NCBI GenBank assembly: GCA_012845835.1
Contig: JABAKD010000028.1
Span: forward strand, 11,082,241 to 11,146,240
Direction: 5' to 3'
Source of the DNA: Undaria pinnatifida
Lineage: Eukaryota; Sar; Phaeophyceae; Laminariales; Alariaceae
Length of the DNA: 64,000 nucleotides
In this document: one piece after another, positions 10,901-20,190 of the stretch
Layout: the number at the start of each line of letters is the position of its first letter
Position numbering within the stretch: position 1 is the first letter of the stretch
Notes under the pieces: model-generated
What the model saw: the letters and a program-made list of their open reading frames with translations, nothing else
Database searches by the model: none
What the model was told of the DNA's origin: nothing
Position numbers and translations under genes: made by a program

Positions 10901-13364
10901 ATAACAATGACATAACAATGACATAACAATGACATAACAATAATAACATAACAATGACATAACAATAACATAACAATACGTAACAATAACATAACAATAC
11001 ATAACAATGACATAACAATAACATAACAATAACATAACAATAACATAACAATAACATAACAATAACATAACAATAACATAACAATAACATAACAATGACA
11101 TAACAATAACATAACAATAACATAACAATAACGTAACAATAACATCATGAACGAAAAGCATAATTTCATAAACCGGAGGTGAAAAAAAAAAAATGTCACA
11201 ACAATGCGAACCATGACGCGTGCAAGGATACAGAAGAAGTCGTGCTTTTGGGCGACTTTGTATTTCTGTGAAGAATAATGACATACAAAACCCAAGCCTC
11301 GTCATGACACTTCGTGACAAAAAGACAGACGCTGTGCGTAAAAACAGACGCTTGCGCGCTCGCGAGCCCTGCACAACGAAACGTCCCAACTTCGGAACGA
11401 AGCTCACGAATTGAGAGCGAAACGTCGTAACTTCACAACAAGGGCGACGCTCCGAAAAAACAGTGACTCGCGTTTGAACGACCAAACTCCTTTGAAAATT
11501 GATGCACGCAGTCGTACATATGATCAACACGCACGATAGGTTCGAGAAGCGCGACAACGGTGTGCACAGTTTGCTAAATACATTTGTGCGACCTAAAGAT
11601 GTTGGACCTCCCCCGTCCCCCCCCCTCCCCCGGCCCTTGAAAACCCAGCCCTCTCCTCACCGGTTATACGACTTACAGGATATACATGATAAAATTAATG
11701 ACTTCCACAGCCGTCAGATTTTGTTCCTCTCAAAAACGGGTTTTATGGTTTCCGCGAACAGATCGATTAACATCACCCTGTTGACCCTGGTACAAGCTAC
11801 GCTGTAGTTCCAAGGGGAGTCGCCGACCTATATCCTTAATGAGGACATACACCCAGCAAATACGCGTGATCGGAGTAACGCATACAGCTTGCAAAGATGA
11901 ATTTCGACGAAATCTTCGATCTCACAGCTGGCGGAGAGTTTTTTGTTTTTTCAAAAAATACGGTTGTCTGCACCATTCTTTTTTTTCTGAGTGTCCTAAC
12001 CACTTAACAAAGAGCTCTGTTCCTCGCCCAAAAACCGAACCTGATGGACAATCCCCACGGCCTAGTATTGAAGAAAAGGAAAAAACAATGAAAAAACAAA
12101 AAACGAAAAGGAGGGCTCTCTTCACAGGTCATGATCCGGCCCGCGGGCCGGGTCATTAAGTTTCTAGACTCTCCCGGGTCGGGTCGGGACGGATCTCACG
12201 GGACGGTTCGGTTCGGGTCGGGTCAGAAGGTTCTGTAAGCCTCACGACGGTTTGGGTCCGGCCGGATCGGAACACCCTGACTGAGCCGACTCGACCCAGC
12301 GAGAAGTTGACGTGCGAGCCGTGGAAAGTCTTGGAAAAAAATAAATAATGGAATTCCGACGATTTGGGGGTAAGGAGCACGAAATTCCGACGATTTGGGG
12401 GTAAGGAGCACGAAATTCCGACGATTTGGGGGTAAGGAGCACGAAATTCCGACGATTTGGGGGTAAGGAGCACGAAATTCCGACGATTTGGGGGTAAGGA
12501 GCACGAAATTCCGACAATTTGGTGGTAAGGAGCACGAAATTCCGACGATTTGGGGGTAAGGAGCACGAAATCCCGACAATTTGGTGGTAAGGAGCACGAA
12601 ATTCCGACAATTTGGTGGTAAGGAGCACGAAATCCCGACAATTTTTAAGGTATTTGTTTTCGTTTTCAAAAAGTGCTACGTAGTAGCGCTACTATTATTG
12701 TAGCACACGTCCGAGAGAGATTTTGAACCTCGGACGCTGTCAGAGGCCATATATATAGGGATAGCAACAATCGCGTTAACCCATTTCCAACCCCTATTTT
12801 TTTTCCTAGTCTAACTCCAAGTGTTTGTCCTCATGTTGGGACTGCGATGCTAAAAGGGTTAACGTCTTTACCACTGGGAAACCCTTTTTGGGGGACGATT
12901 TTACTTGAAGATAGTATAGGGAGGGATTTGGGGGCTCTACATAAAGGCGTGATGTTTTTACGCTCGGCGATCTTCTGGACACACCGTGGTCACAGCGAGT
13001 TGTCTTCCTCCCCCCCCCCCCCCCCCCCCCCCAAGAACATGCCTCTGGTCAATGCCGCGCATCCAAGGGTTGGGCCCATTCGAAATATATTTCTACACAG
13101 AGTTGAAAGTGTTAATCTGTTCACACAACTTTTCGTTTCATTTTGTTTCGTTTTGTTTCGTTTTGTTTCGTTTCGTTTCGTTTCGTTTCGTTTCGTTTCG
13201 TTTCGTTTCGTTTCGTTTGTTTTTTATCCCGTATCTCTGTACGTCGCAGGCGATTGGTAACATATCTTCCCCTTCCCGTGGATTCGAGCAAGGGGGTGGC
13301 CAAATGGAACGCGGAAAACGAGACACTCTCAGTGACGCTGCCGATCGTTGCGGACACGTGGTAG
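1841..13364 (+). CDS. DNAAF6: PIH1D3/DNAAF6-like axonemal dynein pre-assembly factor (five exons, 5' end missing)
   Basis: Exons 1841-1947, 5101-5201, 7062-7140, 9622-9725 and 13250-13364 join in phases 0, 2, 0 and 2 with GT-AG introns of 3153, 1860, 2481 and 3524 bp. The product (about 175 residues seen; the human protein has 214) holds family motifs in the right order: TPADLGPP, then DPKAIW, then RPQPKFDIVYKQ followed by EDTFLGM, then a beta-sandwich C-terminal part with LELDVTSRNILAASP, YLPLPVD and WNAENETLSVTLP. In known members this PIH/CS-type protein works with HSP90/HSP70 in the cytoplasm to pre-assemble dynein arms before transport into cilia or flagella. The first exon or exons, about 40-50 residues including the start Met, were not found and may lie left of the window. 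The family call is firm; the DNAAF6 symbol rests on motif memory only. Confidence 0.85.
3345..3442. mobile_element. TTAA-flanked MITE, copy 2
   Basis: TTAA ends are at 3345-3348 and 3439-3442. It carries the family core (TTACTTGAA, AGGGAGGGATTTGGGG) in the orientation opposite to copy 1. The left flank ATTCCGACGATTTTGGG is the TA-MITE half-repeat, whose empty form reads GATTTTGGGTTAAGGAGC, so the TTAA target was already there. Confidence 0.75.
3568..4200 (+). mobile_element. LINE 3' end with RT C-terminal zinc knuckle, then C-rich tail
   Basis: The open frame at 3712-3993 codes RMCLCGTTTESRTHIVGE, then CEIYKEER: the C-x-C...H-x4-C cluster found after the reverse transcriptase domain of many non-LTR elements. 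The adjoining frame from about 3988 continues LGDRWWPQTAKQDGDRTSKQ, FLCNIWKKRMSAEM and ends near 4164, so one frameshift lies between the blocks. A further frame change precedes 3712. A 150-bp C-rich tract follows the stop. This is a 5'-truncated, dead copy. Confidence 0.75.
5101..5201 (+). CDS. DNAAF6: DNAAF6-like exon with DPKAIW and DPDDKRPQPK
   Basis: The acceptor GACGACAG ends at 5100 and the donor AAA^GTGAGA is at 5202. It starts in phase 0 and leaves two bases (AA) that pair with the first G of the next exon to make Lys. It codes DPKAIWGPDEAL and DPDDKRPQPK, matching the DPKDIW...DPREQPE segment of animal PIH1D3. It lies directly after a dispersed repeat ending near 5060. Confidence 0.85.
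6070..6425 (+). repeat. 27-bp minisatellite between 105-bp direct repeats
   Basis: Six units of GTATACAACGGCAGCTTACA plus AGTAGGTC (6157-6319) lie between two direct copies of a segment holding GCCGTTTCGGGTGGCTATCT and GGGTCGACA (6078-6180 and 6327-6420). The 150-codon ORF here only reads the repeat. It lies in an intron of gene 1. Confidence 0.85.
7062..7140 (+). CDS. DNAAF6: DNAAF6-like exon, start of PIH core (FDIVYKQ...EDTFLGM)
   Basis: The 79-base exon lies between acceptor GACACAG and donor CAG^GTAGCT. It codes FDIVYKQSV and AEDTFLGMAGKTP, the most conserved part of the family (Y-D/E-I-L/V-F/Y-KQ ... ED-x-FLG-M). Phase 1 in and phase 0 out fit both neighbours. Confidence 0.92.
7681..7775 (+). 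mobile_element. LINE 3' terminus, short copy with C-rich tail
   Basis: CTCCGTCTCGAAAGGGATGC through AAGGCAAGCAACAAATAAG matches 4128-4180, then C runs follow. Only the last 70 bp or so of the element are present, the usual result of 5' truncation. Confidence 0.65.
7951..8292 (+). repeat. 9-bp satellite TATAGTATG with 135-bp higher-order period
   Basis: About 38 units of ATGTATAGT. Variant units (GCATGT, TATCG, AGAATGCATGG) recur in the same order 135 bp apart (8053 and 8188), so blocks of 15 units were duplicated. The ORFs on both strands are repeat translations (MYS, HTI, CIV). Confidence 0.9.
8293..8910 (+). other. Unassigned stretch with a 98-codon open frame (8407-8703)
   Basis: The frame at 8407 has ordinary, non-repetitive composition (for example DADDLSPLDDPDISKGRED), unlike its repeat neighbours. 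No family was recognised, and no splice sites fit gene 1. It could be part of a decayed mobile element. Confidence 0.25.
9622..9725 (+). CDS. DNAAF6: DNAAF6-like exon, CS-like beta-sandwich first half
   Basis: The acceptor GATGCAG ends at 9621 and the donor CT^GTGAGT is at 9726, phase 2. It codes DCTHIVVKVVFPG, then LELDVTSRNILAASPKL, matching the VVKIKLP...I-x-LDV...L-R-TP-x-KL pattern of the family. The upstream intron holds near-identical TTGGCTTTTTGTGCTCAC segments at 9433-9615. Confidence 0.92.
9759..10116. mobile_element. TA-flanked MITE (family A) with TIR GAGCTGTGAGTCG
   Basis: TAGAGCTGTGAGTCG at 9759-9773 and its exact inverse CGACTCACAGCTCTA at 10102-10116 enclose 328 bp rich in AGTCGGCAAGTCGG-type segments, many of them inverted. 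TA lies at both outer ends. The second copy is at 46320-46902. It lies in intron 4 of gene 1. Confidence 0.85.
10681..11143 (+). repeat. 11-bp satellite (AACATAACAAT)n
   Basis: About 42 units of AACATAACAAT, with some units carrying G (ATAACGTAAC, CAATGACATA). The three long minus-strand ORFs (CYCYVIVMLLL repeats) are pure repeat translation. It lies in intron 4 of gene 1. Confidence 0.95.
11640..11930 (+). repeat. Dispersed noncoding repeat R1
   Basis: The shared core has TCAGATTTTGTTCCTCTCAA, GTTTCCGCGAACAGAT, CACCCTGTTGACCCTGGTAC, GGGGAGTCGCCGACCTATAT, CGCGTGATCGGAGTAACGCA and a GCTTGCAAAGATG...TCGATCTCACAGCTGG end. Other copies are at 24225-25020 (interrupted), 33438-33680, 41580-41800, 54240-54490 and, reversed, 63730-63900. 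No ORF is conserved among the copies; the family is unknown. Confidence 0.65.
12121..12300 (-). repeat. GACCC/GGGTC-rich repeat, copy 1
   Basis: GGGTCGGGTCGGG tracts lie next to GTCATGATCCGGCCCGCGGG. The mirror form occurs at 52921-53141, where it ends GGGCCGGATCATAATGACC. The degenerate pentamer GACCC gives the strong strand bias. Confidence 0.5.
12351..12650 (+). repeat. 31-bp minisatellite built from a family B MITE motif
   Basis: Ten units with period 31: AAATTCCGACGATTTGGGGG plus TAAGGAGCACG. Two unit types alternate (GACGATTTGGGGG and GACAATTTGGTGG) in the order a-a-a-a-a-b-a-b-b-b. A single such unit is the conserved interior of the family B MITE. The three minus-strand ORFs of 128-161 codons are repeat translation. 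Confidence 0.9.
12776..12945. mobile_element. Two TTAA MITEs sharing a middle TTAA
   Basis: One copy runs 12776-12862 (TTAACCC ... AAAGGGTTAA). A second, in opposite orientation, starts from the same TTAA at 12859 and runs to about 12945 (TTAACGTCTTTACCACTGGG ... GGGCTCTA). A back-to-back pair like this fits a second insertion into the target duplication of the first. Confidence 0.6.
13137..13219 (+). repeat. (GTTTC)n pentanucleotide repeat next to an acceptor
   Basis: About 16 units of GTTTC/GTTTT end 30 bp before the 3' splice site of the last DNAAF6-like exon, so the pyrimidine tract of that acceptor borders a length-variable repeat. Confidence 0.9.
13250..13364 (+). CDS. DNAAF6: DNAAF6-like terminal exon
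   Basis: The acceptor CGTCGCAG ends at 13249. The first G completes a Leu codon with the CT of the previous exon, giving SPKL-RLVTYLP across the junction. It codes YLPLPVDSSKG and WNAENETLSVTLPIV, ending at TAG 13362-13364. Animal relatives have YLP-hPVD...A-x-F/W...ETLTVT at the same place. The pyrimidine tract of this acceptor lies next to a GTTTC pentanucleotide repeat (13137-13219). Confidence 0.92.
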
Positions 13365-13489
13365 AAGATTGTTCCATTCGATGGAAGGTTTTGTTTTTTT
13401 TATGAAGATGTATTTTTCTCGGCTTCATTCTTTTTGATGGAGCCGTTTTCTCTCGCAAGGCTTGAGCTTGCAGAACAATAATGGAAGCT

Positions 13490-13660
13490 TTCTTTTTTGT
13501 TTGTTTATCCTCGTGCGGATGGGGGGGGGGGGAAGAACAATAGCTTATTAAGCACACATCACACTTCCACACGTATCATTTCATACATATCGTCGTGTGT
13601 CAATTTAGCTCGATTGTATCCGCAATCCGGCGCTAGCTGCCGTATTGTTTTTTTTTTGTG
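13490..13660 (-). repeat. A-tailed short retroposon (SINE-like), decayed copy
   Basis: TTATCCTCGTGCGGATGGGG, ACACTTCCACACGTATCATT and CGCTAGCTGCCG match the better copies at 17699-17800 and 63498-63660, which begin with poly-T on this strand (poly-A tail on minus). Another piece lies reversed at 6538-6605. Confidence 0.55.
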
Positions 13661-13932
13661 TGGAGCATTTGCTCCCAAGGCATCACGCTTAACAAGCTGC
13701 CGATCGTTAAAGAAAGGCAAACCCATCGTAGAATCAGTCGCTAGCTGTTTTAGGCTTGCAAACCCCAATGTCTAGGCTTGCAAACCCCAATGAGCGGGCG
13801 CGTTATTCATTTCGTGTGTTGTTGACGGCACACGTCAACGTGCGGCATGAGCTGCGTGCTACTATGCATGACGACGGTATGGCACAACACCACCTTTGGG
13901 TTGAAACCATTTTCTAAACGACGGGGCTCCTC

Positions 13933-14023
13933 TTAACGCCTTCGCAGCTGGAAACCCGTTTTAGGAGCAAAATCACTTGGAATTTAGCGTAGGGACGGGG
14001 TTGCAGGGCTCTAAAGGGGTTAG
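13933..14023. mobile_element. TTAA-flanked MITE inside a TA-MITE half-copy
   Basis: The left end is TTAACGCCTTCGCAGCTGG and the right end CTAAAGGGGTTAG. The outer flank GACGGGGCTCC is the TA-MITE sequence normally joined to TTAA. One end TTAA has decayed. Confidence 0.6.
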
Positions 14024-14044
14024 GGGCTGACCCAAAAAATCCTC

Positions 14045-14385
14045 GCGTGCTACGATAGAGGTATACCCTTTTTTGGCATTTTGTTTTCTGAATGACGGGC
14101 TCCTTAACCTGGGCTAAATCGTCGGAAAACAAATAAATAATAGGCCATTTTTTAATTTTTCATGTTATTATTCTCGTCGTGTGCCTCGGCGGTGGGATTT
14201 TTCATCCGAGGTTGTAGTGGTAGTAGTAGTAGTCAGTTTTGTTTTTCTACCTGAAAAAAAAAATCAGCGTTTTTTTTTTGCCTTTGATGAGAGGGGTCTT
14301 AAAAAGGTTCCCAAAAATCGAGGATTATTACCTGCGAAAAAAACCAACAAAAAAAAAAGTGGTGCATCTCTATCGTGTAGCACGC
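14045..14385 (-). mobile_element. TA-flanked MITE (family B), about 340 bp
   Basis: The left end GCGTGCTACGATAGAGGTAT and the right end CATCTCTATCGTGTAGCACGC are inverted. The interior shares TGAATGACGGGCTCCTTAAC and AAATCGTCGG with other copies. It contains GTAGTAGTAGTAGT and long A/T runs. Confidence 0.7.
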
Positions 14386-15035
14386 CCGCTTCACGTGCTC
14401 TTTTCACAGCCGGTTTTTCACCACCCGCGCACGAGTGACTCTGGCTGTACCTCACCTAAAAACAAAAAAACAGAGTACCTGGAGGGTGTGTTTTTTTCTT
14501 CTGGCTTGGGCGCGCCCATCGTAGCTGGAACCGTTTCATACGCCGGTTTCACATCGAAAAAAAAGGAAAAACAAAAACAAAAACAAAGGAACAGGGGGGG
14601 GGGGTCACTCGCGCGACTCAACCCGAGCCACTGAACACTGATTCTTCGATAGCCCCCCCCCCACACACCAGCGATGTTTTTTTCTTTAACGAACGTTTCA
14701 TGGCTGCTCGACACAAGAAAAGGATGCTATAATATGACAAAATACAATCTGTTTCAAAAGGGTCACATATTTTCTTGTTTTGCGAGAAGGACGGGCGAAC
14801 GATATATCGTCGGGGGGGGGCAAGGAGCACCGTGTTTCAGAAGATACGGCCGGGAGTGTTTGGTTTCAAAACCGGTGTTTTTGTAAATGAAAAATTGGGG
14901 GGGGGGGCGACACTACCGTCAGAACGATTCTGACCGAGAAGCTTCCCGAGAGTGGGCTCCCTAGCGTTTTTCTTCCTTCCTTAATCGTATCGCTTTTTAG
15001 TCCCCAGCTCAACCCGTGAGAGGCTTTACCACCAG

Positions 15036-15300
15036 CGACCTTCTGGGCAACAAGCCGTGGTGACACGGTAGGTGTTTCCCTTCTCCTCTTTCCCGATAGA
15101 TACAGATGCCTTCGTTCGTATCGCGCATCATCATGTAGGGCTCAATTCAGCGTTCCCACACTTAGTCGGAAGCTTTGTTTTCATGCGTATGTATGTGCTC
15201 GAAGTCGATCTTCATTGAATTTTGCTAACTCGACGCCCTCTCTCCGTTCTCCGCGCTCGTCAATGTTTGCGCTAAGAAAAAGTCCAACACGGTTCACCCA
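15036..15300 (-). mobile_element. tRNA-headed SINE, body only (diverged)
   Basis: GACCTTCTGGGCAACAAGCC...GTGGTGACAC, ATCGCGCATCAT, TTTTGCTAACTCGACGCCCT and AGAAAAAGTCC follow the same order as the SINE at 41239-41513. The head is lost into a CAA repeat. Confidence 0.55.
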
Positions 15301-15322
15301 CAACAACAACAACAGCAACAGC

Positions 15323-15395
<73 letters not shown>
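15299..15395 (+). repeat. (CAA)n microsatellite
   Basis: About 32 CAA units with a few CAG near the start. The poly-Asn and poly-Leu/Val ORFs are artefacts of it. It lies between the genes. Confidence 0.97.
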
Positions 15396-16244
15396 CCGAC
15401 TTTCTTGAGAGAGGAGGCGGAGAAAAAGTGCAAAGCTCGATGCCCGCCGCCTGTACTGATGTGCGCACGTTTGGTACTCACCGCTCTCTTGTAGACCTCG
15501 CCGCTCCTTGTACCACCACGTTTCACGAGATTACTACGCCTGGGCCCCGCTAACTGCCGCACCCTTTATGCCCCCCCCCCCCCCCCCTCCCCCATGCCCC
15601 ACCCCCGCCGCCACCGCGCGCCCACGAGGGTATAAAGCGGGACATTTTTCTGGAACACAAAATACCAAGCAAGGAGGCGGTAGGGGGGGGGGTGTACACT
15701 TTTCCACTACCACCCGGGCGGGCTTGACGAAACTACTCGCAGGAGCGACCTCTGTACCCTCATTGACAAGAAAAATAAATAAAAAAAACTTGTTAAGGCG
15801 AGATGATATGTTTGGTTCGGATCTTGTTGCAAAAACAAGAAAAAAAATCCCATATTCTACGGATTCACACCGCCAAAAAACCAATGTAAGCATCTCACTC
15901 GAAAAAAAAAAAGCTTCCAACCGCAGAGGAAACATGGGGGAGTCCCAACTCGCACGGTACAAATGCAGCCATCTTTTTTCTGTAGAAACTCCTACTATTA
16001 ATAATTGCTGTGGGGTATGCTCCCCACTCGAATGTTAAATTTGGGAAGAAAAACGAAAGGTGCAACCCGACGACTAGCAATCCCATGGGCTAAGTAAGGA
16101 GCATCGTCATTCCGAAAACATTTGAGCCAAAAGGAGGTATACCTTAATACTTCTGCCGTGACTCGCACGGTGTGAACACCCGAGCGCCGACTGAGGAAAA
16201 AAGAGTCCCAAAAAAGTGATTCCTTTTCCTTAGCCAGGACGGGA

Positions 16245-16515
16245 ATAGGATAATAACCAGACAGTTTCCATGGTGTAGTGTATGGAAGGAGCGTAACGAG
16301 CGCCCAAATGTTGGAGGCGTCTCTCCATCAGGAGTAGGAACGGTGCTCCGCCTCGAAAGGGATGCTTGGTCAATGGTCAACTGACAAAGGCAAGCAAAAA
16401 AATGAGTACGCCCCCCTCCCCTCTCTCAACCCCCCCCCCCTGCCCCCCCCCCCCCCCCCTCCCCCCCTCCCCACCCCCCTTCCCCCCCCTCCTCTCCCCC
16501 CCCCCCCTCCCCCCC
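16245..16515 (+). mobile_element. LINE 3' end, third copy, with C-rich tail
   Basis: TGTATGGAAGGAGCGTAACG, CAAATGTTGGAGGCGTCTC and CTCGAAAGGGATGCTTGGTC match the 3' end at 4056-4150. A C-rich tract of about 100 bp follows (16410-16515). The short proline-rich ORFs here come only from that tract. Confidence 0.65.
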
Positions 16516-17698
16516 CGACCCCTTTGGCCTTACTTAGTCAAAAGCGGTATTCCATGACACTAGTATTATTGAGCAATTTCTTTGTGGGGGAGCTCCCCGT
16601 CAGTCTAAAAGAGGATTTAGGCCCAAATAAGTGTTAGTGTTATGGCGTTGCCCTGGGAGCCTAACAAGGCGTAAGATTTAGGATACGGGAACGATATAAA
16701 AGGTTTTCAAATTCCTTTGAAGGCATGTGCGTATAGGGAAAAGGGGATGGCGCATTCGCTCCGTGGATTCGCAACGCGTTCAACGCTTACAGTAGTTTGT
16801 ATCCGTGGTTTATGGGACTACTACAAGAGCTATCTGATGCAAGTGAGTGACCAACGTGGAACCTTCCTAGTAGAGGGACCTGCAAAGGGTGGCCCGTGTC
16901 CGAAACAGCCCCCAATCCTATAATGCTAGCCCGATCCGGCGGGACTTTATTTCCTGGGAATACCGGGGAGAATATTGAGAAAATAGGTACTACACACCGA
17001 CGAGCAACTCTGTAGGCTACGTGCTACTACACACCGACGAGCAACTCTGCAGGCTACGTGCTACTGCTGTGACACTGCAGTATGTGCTAACATGGAGTTG
17101 TACATTCGCTACTGAACATTGATAGTGATAACAGGCTGATGTCCCCTATTTCTTAACACTCCCCCTCAATGGATATCGCGTATTCAAAATACAGCTGCAA
17201 TGCCGCAAACAAGTACTATATTGTAACCCAAAACTTCCACCGTTGAGTTAACTCTTAAATCATAGTTTCTGCAGTGAAACGTCGATAAAACCGGCGTTCC
17301 CTTTCACTGGTAAACGTGTTAATGCAATAGAATGCATGCGTATACTACAAAGTTACTCTGAATCACAAAATATCGATCGAAACGTATTAAGGGCTCGTTA
17401 AAATCACCCGTTGCACATGATATGACTGTTTTTCAGAAGGCAAACGGAATTGTTTAACTTCTACCTCAAAACAGAAACTCCCCCATTTGATACTTCCCTC
17501 GTTTACGCTAACACAGCAACACAAGCCAATCAGAACAATAAACATCTCACTTTGAATATTCAGAACCTCTACATATAGGCCCCCAACTCGCTACTCAGCT
17601 TTGAGGCTGTATCGATATTTTCGTGCCACTGACTTTAGGCACGTGCAATTCCGCAAGGAGAATCAATCTGATGTTCCTACGTACCACACCCCGAATCT

Positions 17699-17800
17699 TT
17701 TTTTTTTTTTTTTTTTTTTTTTTATCCTCCGGCGGATGGGGAAAAATAAAGCTTTAGCTCACCACACTTCCGCGTATTTTCATACGAATCCTTACGTGAA
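17699..17800 (-). repeat. A-tailed short retroposon, inside the copia-like fossil
   Basis: A T22 run then ATCCTCCGGCGGATGGGGAA, AAAGCTTTAGCTCACCACAC and TTCCGCGTATTTTCATACG are near-identical to 63498-63590. The poly-T reads as a poly-A tail on the minus strand. Confidence 0.65.
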
Positions 17801-19845
17801 AAACGGTGATGGGTCACCTAAAGATAACATCAGCGATGAGTGATGCAGAGACAAGCGCTTTAGAGTACTCAAAAAAATAACTCAACCGATCTTAGTTCGA
17901 AGCCTGATGGGCTCTCTGGCGGATGATGGATGCGAATGCACACCGTACGTAGTCAGAAGAAATATCATGCACGTATTTTCAGGAAATGTTTCAAATACGT
18001 CAGCAGTGAGTTCGATCAATTTATAGGTCGATACTCATCTTCGTCAGTATTATGTTATGACCATACCAAATACACGCAATAACAAATTATTACCAACAAA
18101 TCAGCAACGAACGGTTGGCAGCATCGATGCATACATCCCAAAGCAGCCAATTCCTGTCGTTAACAATATACCATTATTACACAACAATATTATAAATACG
18201 TTACCACAACCAGACACTATCGACAGCATGTTACAGGAACCATGCGTACATCGCCACACGATAGGAAATATCAAAACTGTAGTGAAGAGTAGCAATAACA
18301 TCAGTGCTGTAGATAACATCAGTGCTGCAGACAACATCAGTGCTGTAGATAACACCCTAGACTGCACGATAAGGTTATTTCACTAAGAAAAATGGCGATT
18401 ACAAACTACCTCATGTCTCTCGCCACGAAAAATTAGACTACCAGGTATCATAACAACACAGTAGCATTGATAGTAGTAGTATCAATACGTAGTAACTACC
18501 CTATATATATCTTCAACAGCAACACCACCCCACGGCTGGGTATCATGTGAATAGTGCGCACAAAGAAATGATACAATAAAAACGCAATGCAATAATACCA
18601 CAACACACGCTCGCCAGTGGTAGGCCGAGAAAACACTGAAAACATTAGTCTGGCTAGAATCAACACGGGTGCTGCGAGCAGTGACACTTAAGCAGACTGC
18701 CGTCCTGTGCCTTAGCGTCTAGAACTACTGGGGTCCTCACCGCATTTATTCTACACGCCGACTCCGGAAGGTTTCGTTTCAGTTGAAACCGTCAACACCT
18801 ATTTTCATGTTCTACTACATTTTACCTGAGATGGGCTTGTTCGAAGTATAAGCCATCCAAAAAGGATATCGTCAACACAGGAGCTATGCTGCTCACCGCT
18901 GCTGCTACTGATAGCAGAAACTATTATTAGCACTGCGACGGTGAAGAAGTATGGGCTACCCAGCCACACTTAGCACTCCCCCTCAACGGAAAGTGCACGA
19001 CTATATAATAAACGAAAACTTAGCACACCAGTACTCAATCTAACACTCCCGCTTAACGGAGAGTGCACCACAAAATTTAAAACGAAATAAAACTTAGCAC
19101 TCACCCTCAACGGAAAGTGCACGACAACAAAAAACAAGCAAAATACTGATCGTGACAAATGATAGCCAGTATATATATGATGGGATTAGAAACTCAAACT
19201 CGACTGAATTGCTGATAATGGCCGACGATTACCAACACTTGTTGGAATCAATGCGAGTACAACGCAAAGAACAAATACCTACGAAATATTTCGGGAAAAA
19301 AGCAGGTACTTCGCTGTGATCACCTCGCCCAAGCACAGCTGTCGGACTCCCCGGTCCTTGCTTCTGCGCCTGCCCCATTCTCATGGAGTCAGCAGGAATG
19401 CCTTGGACAATGATTTCATCGTATCGCTCAGCGTGCACCGGTTGGCCTTTTCCCACGGAATTCGTGAAATCGGCCACCTGGATCAAACGTCATTATTATG
19501 TTGGCTTGGAGATCCGGGTCGGGCTCAAGCTTCGTGTTGACCAGAATCTCGCGGCGGACCCTTCTAGCCTGCCTTGGTGTGATACGAGTACTTTTTATAA
19601 GCGTGCCCATGTCTGTGTCGGGCTGCAGTTCAACTACTGTTGTGCAAGACCCCTGAAGATCACGCATCTGAGTCGGAGTCGGGCTGCTGAAATTTCGCGC
19701 TGAGCTGCTGTGTGTAGCAGGGTCAGAAGAATAATCACGCGCCTAAGTCTGAGTCGGATCGCTGAAATCACGGCATCGAGCTTTCTCGTGCTGCTGGAAG
19801 AATCACGCTGTACTGCTGTGTCTAGCATTATCCGTGATAAAATAA

Positions 19846-20190
19846 TGATGCGCCCGAGTCGAGCGGCAAAATCACGAGCCCGAGTCGGAGTCGAACTGCT
19901 GATGATGCAATGGAAAAATCACGCGTTACTGCTGTGTGTAGCAGTGTCCGCGCTGAAATAATGATGCGCCCGAGTCGAGCGGCAAAAATCACGAGCCCGA
20001 GTCGGAGTCAAGCTGCTGATGATACAATGGAAAATCACGCGTTACTGCTGCGTGTAGCAGTGTCCGTACTGAAATAATGATGCGCCCAAGTCGAGCGGCA
20101 AAAGCCACGAGCCCGATGCGTAGTCGAGTCATAGCAACCAGGGCACCGAGCTATGGGCCGCCGAAGATCACGCGCTCGAGTCGGAATCGG
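19846..20190 (+). repeat. 116-bp tandem repeat, three units
   Basis: Units start TGATGCGCCCGAGTCGAGCG at 19846, 19962 and 20078, each with GAGCCCGAGTCGGAGTC and TGCTGTGTGTAGCAGTGTCC. It is internal to the copia-like fossil; shorter GAGTCGG-type motifs continue on both sides (19660-20230). Confidence 0.85.

Noticed and set aside
10455-11557. Minus-strand ORFs of 222-292 codons (CYCYVIVMLLL repeats) that look like multi-pass membrane proteins
   Set aside because: Pure translation of an 11-bp satellite.
12156-12669. Regularly repeated 31-bp units as a possible CRISPR array
   Set aside because: No unique spacers; units are head to tail, and the context is a eukaryotic intron.
18057-18386. 110-codon ORF as a host gene
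   Set aside because: It lies inside the copia-like fossil; repeated NNISAVD units and Asn-rich composition gave no family match.
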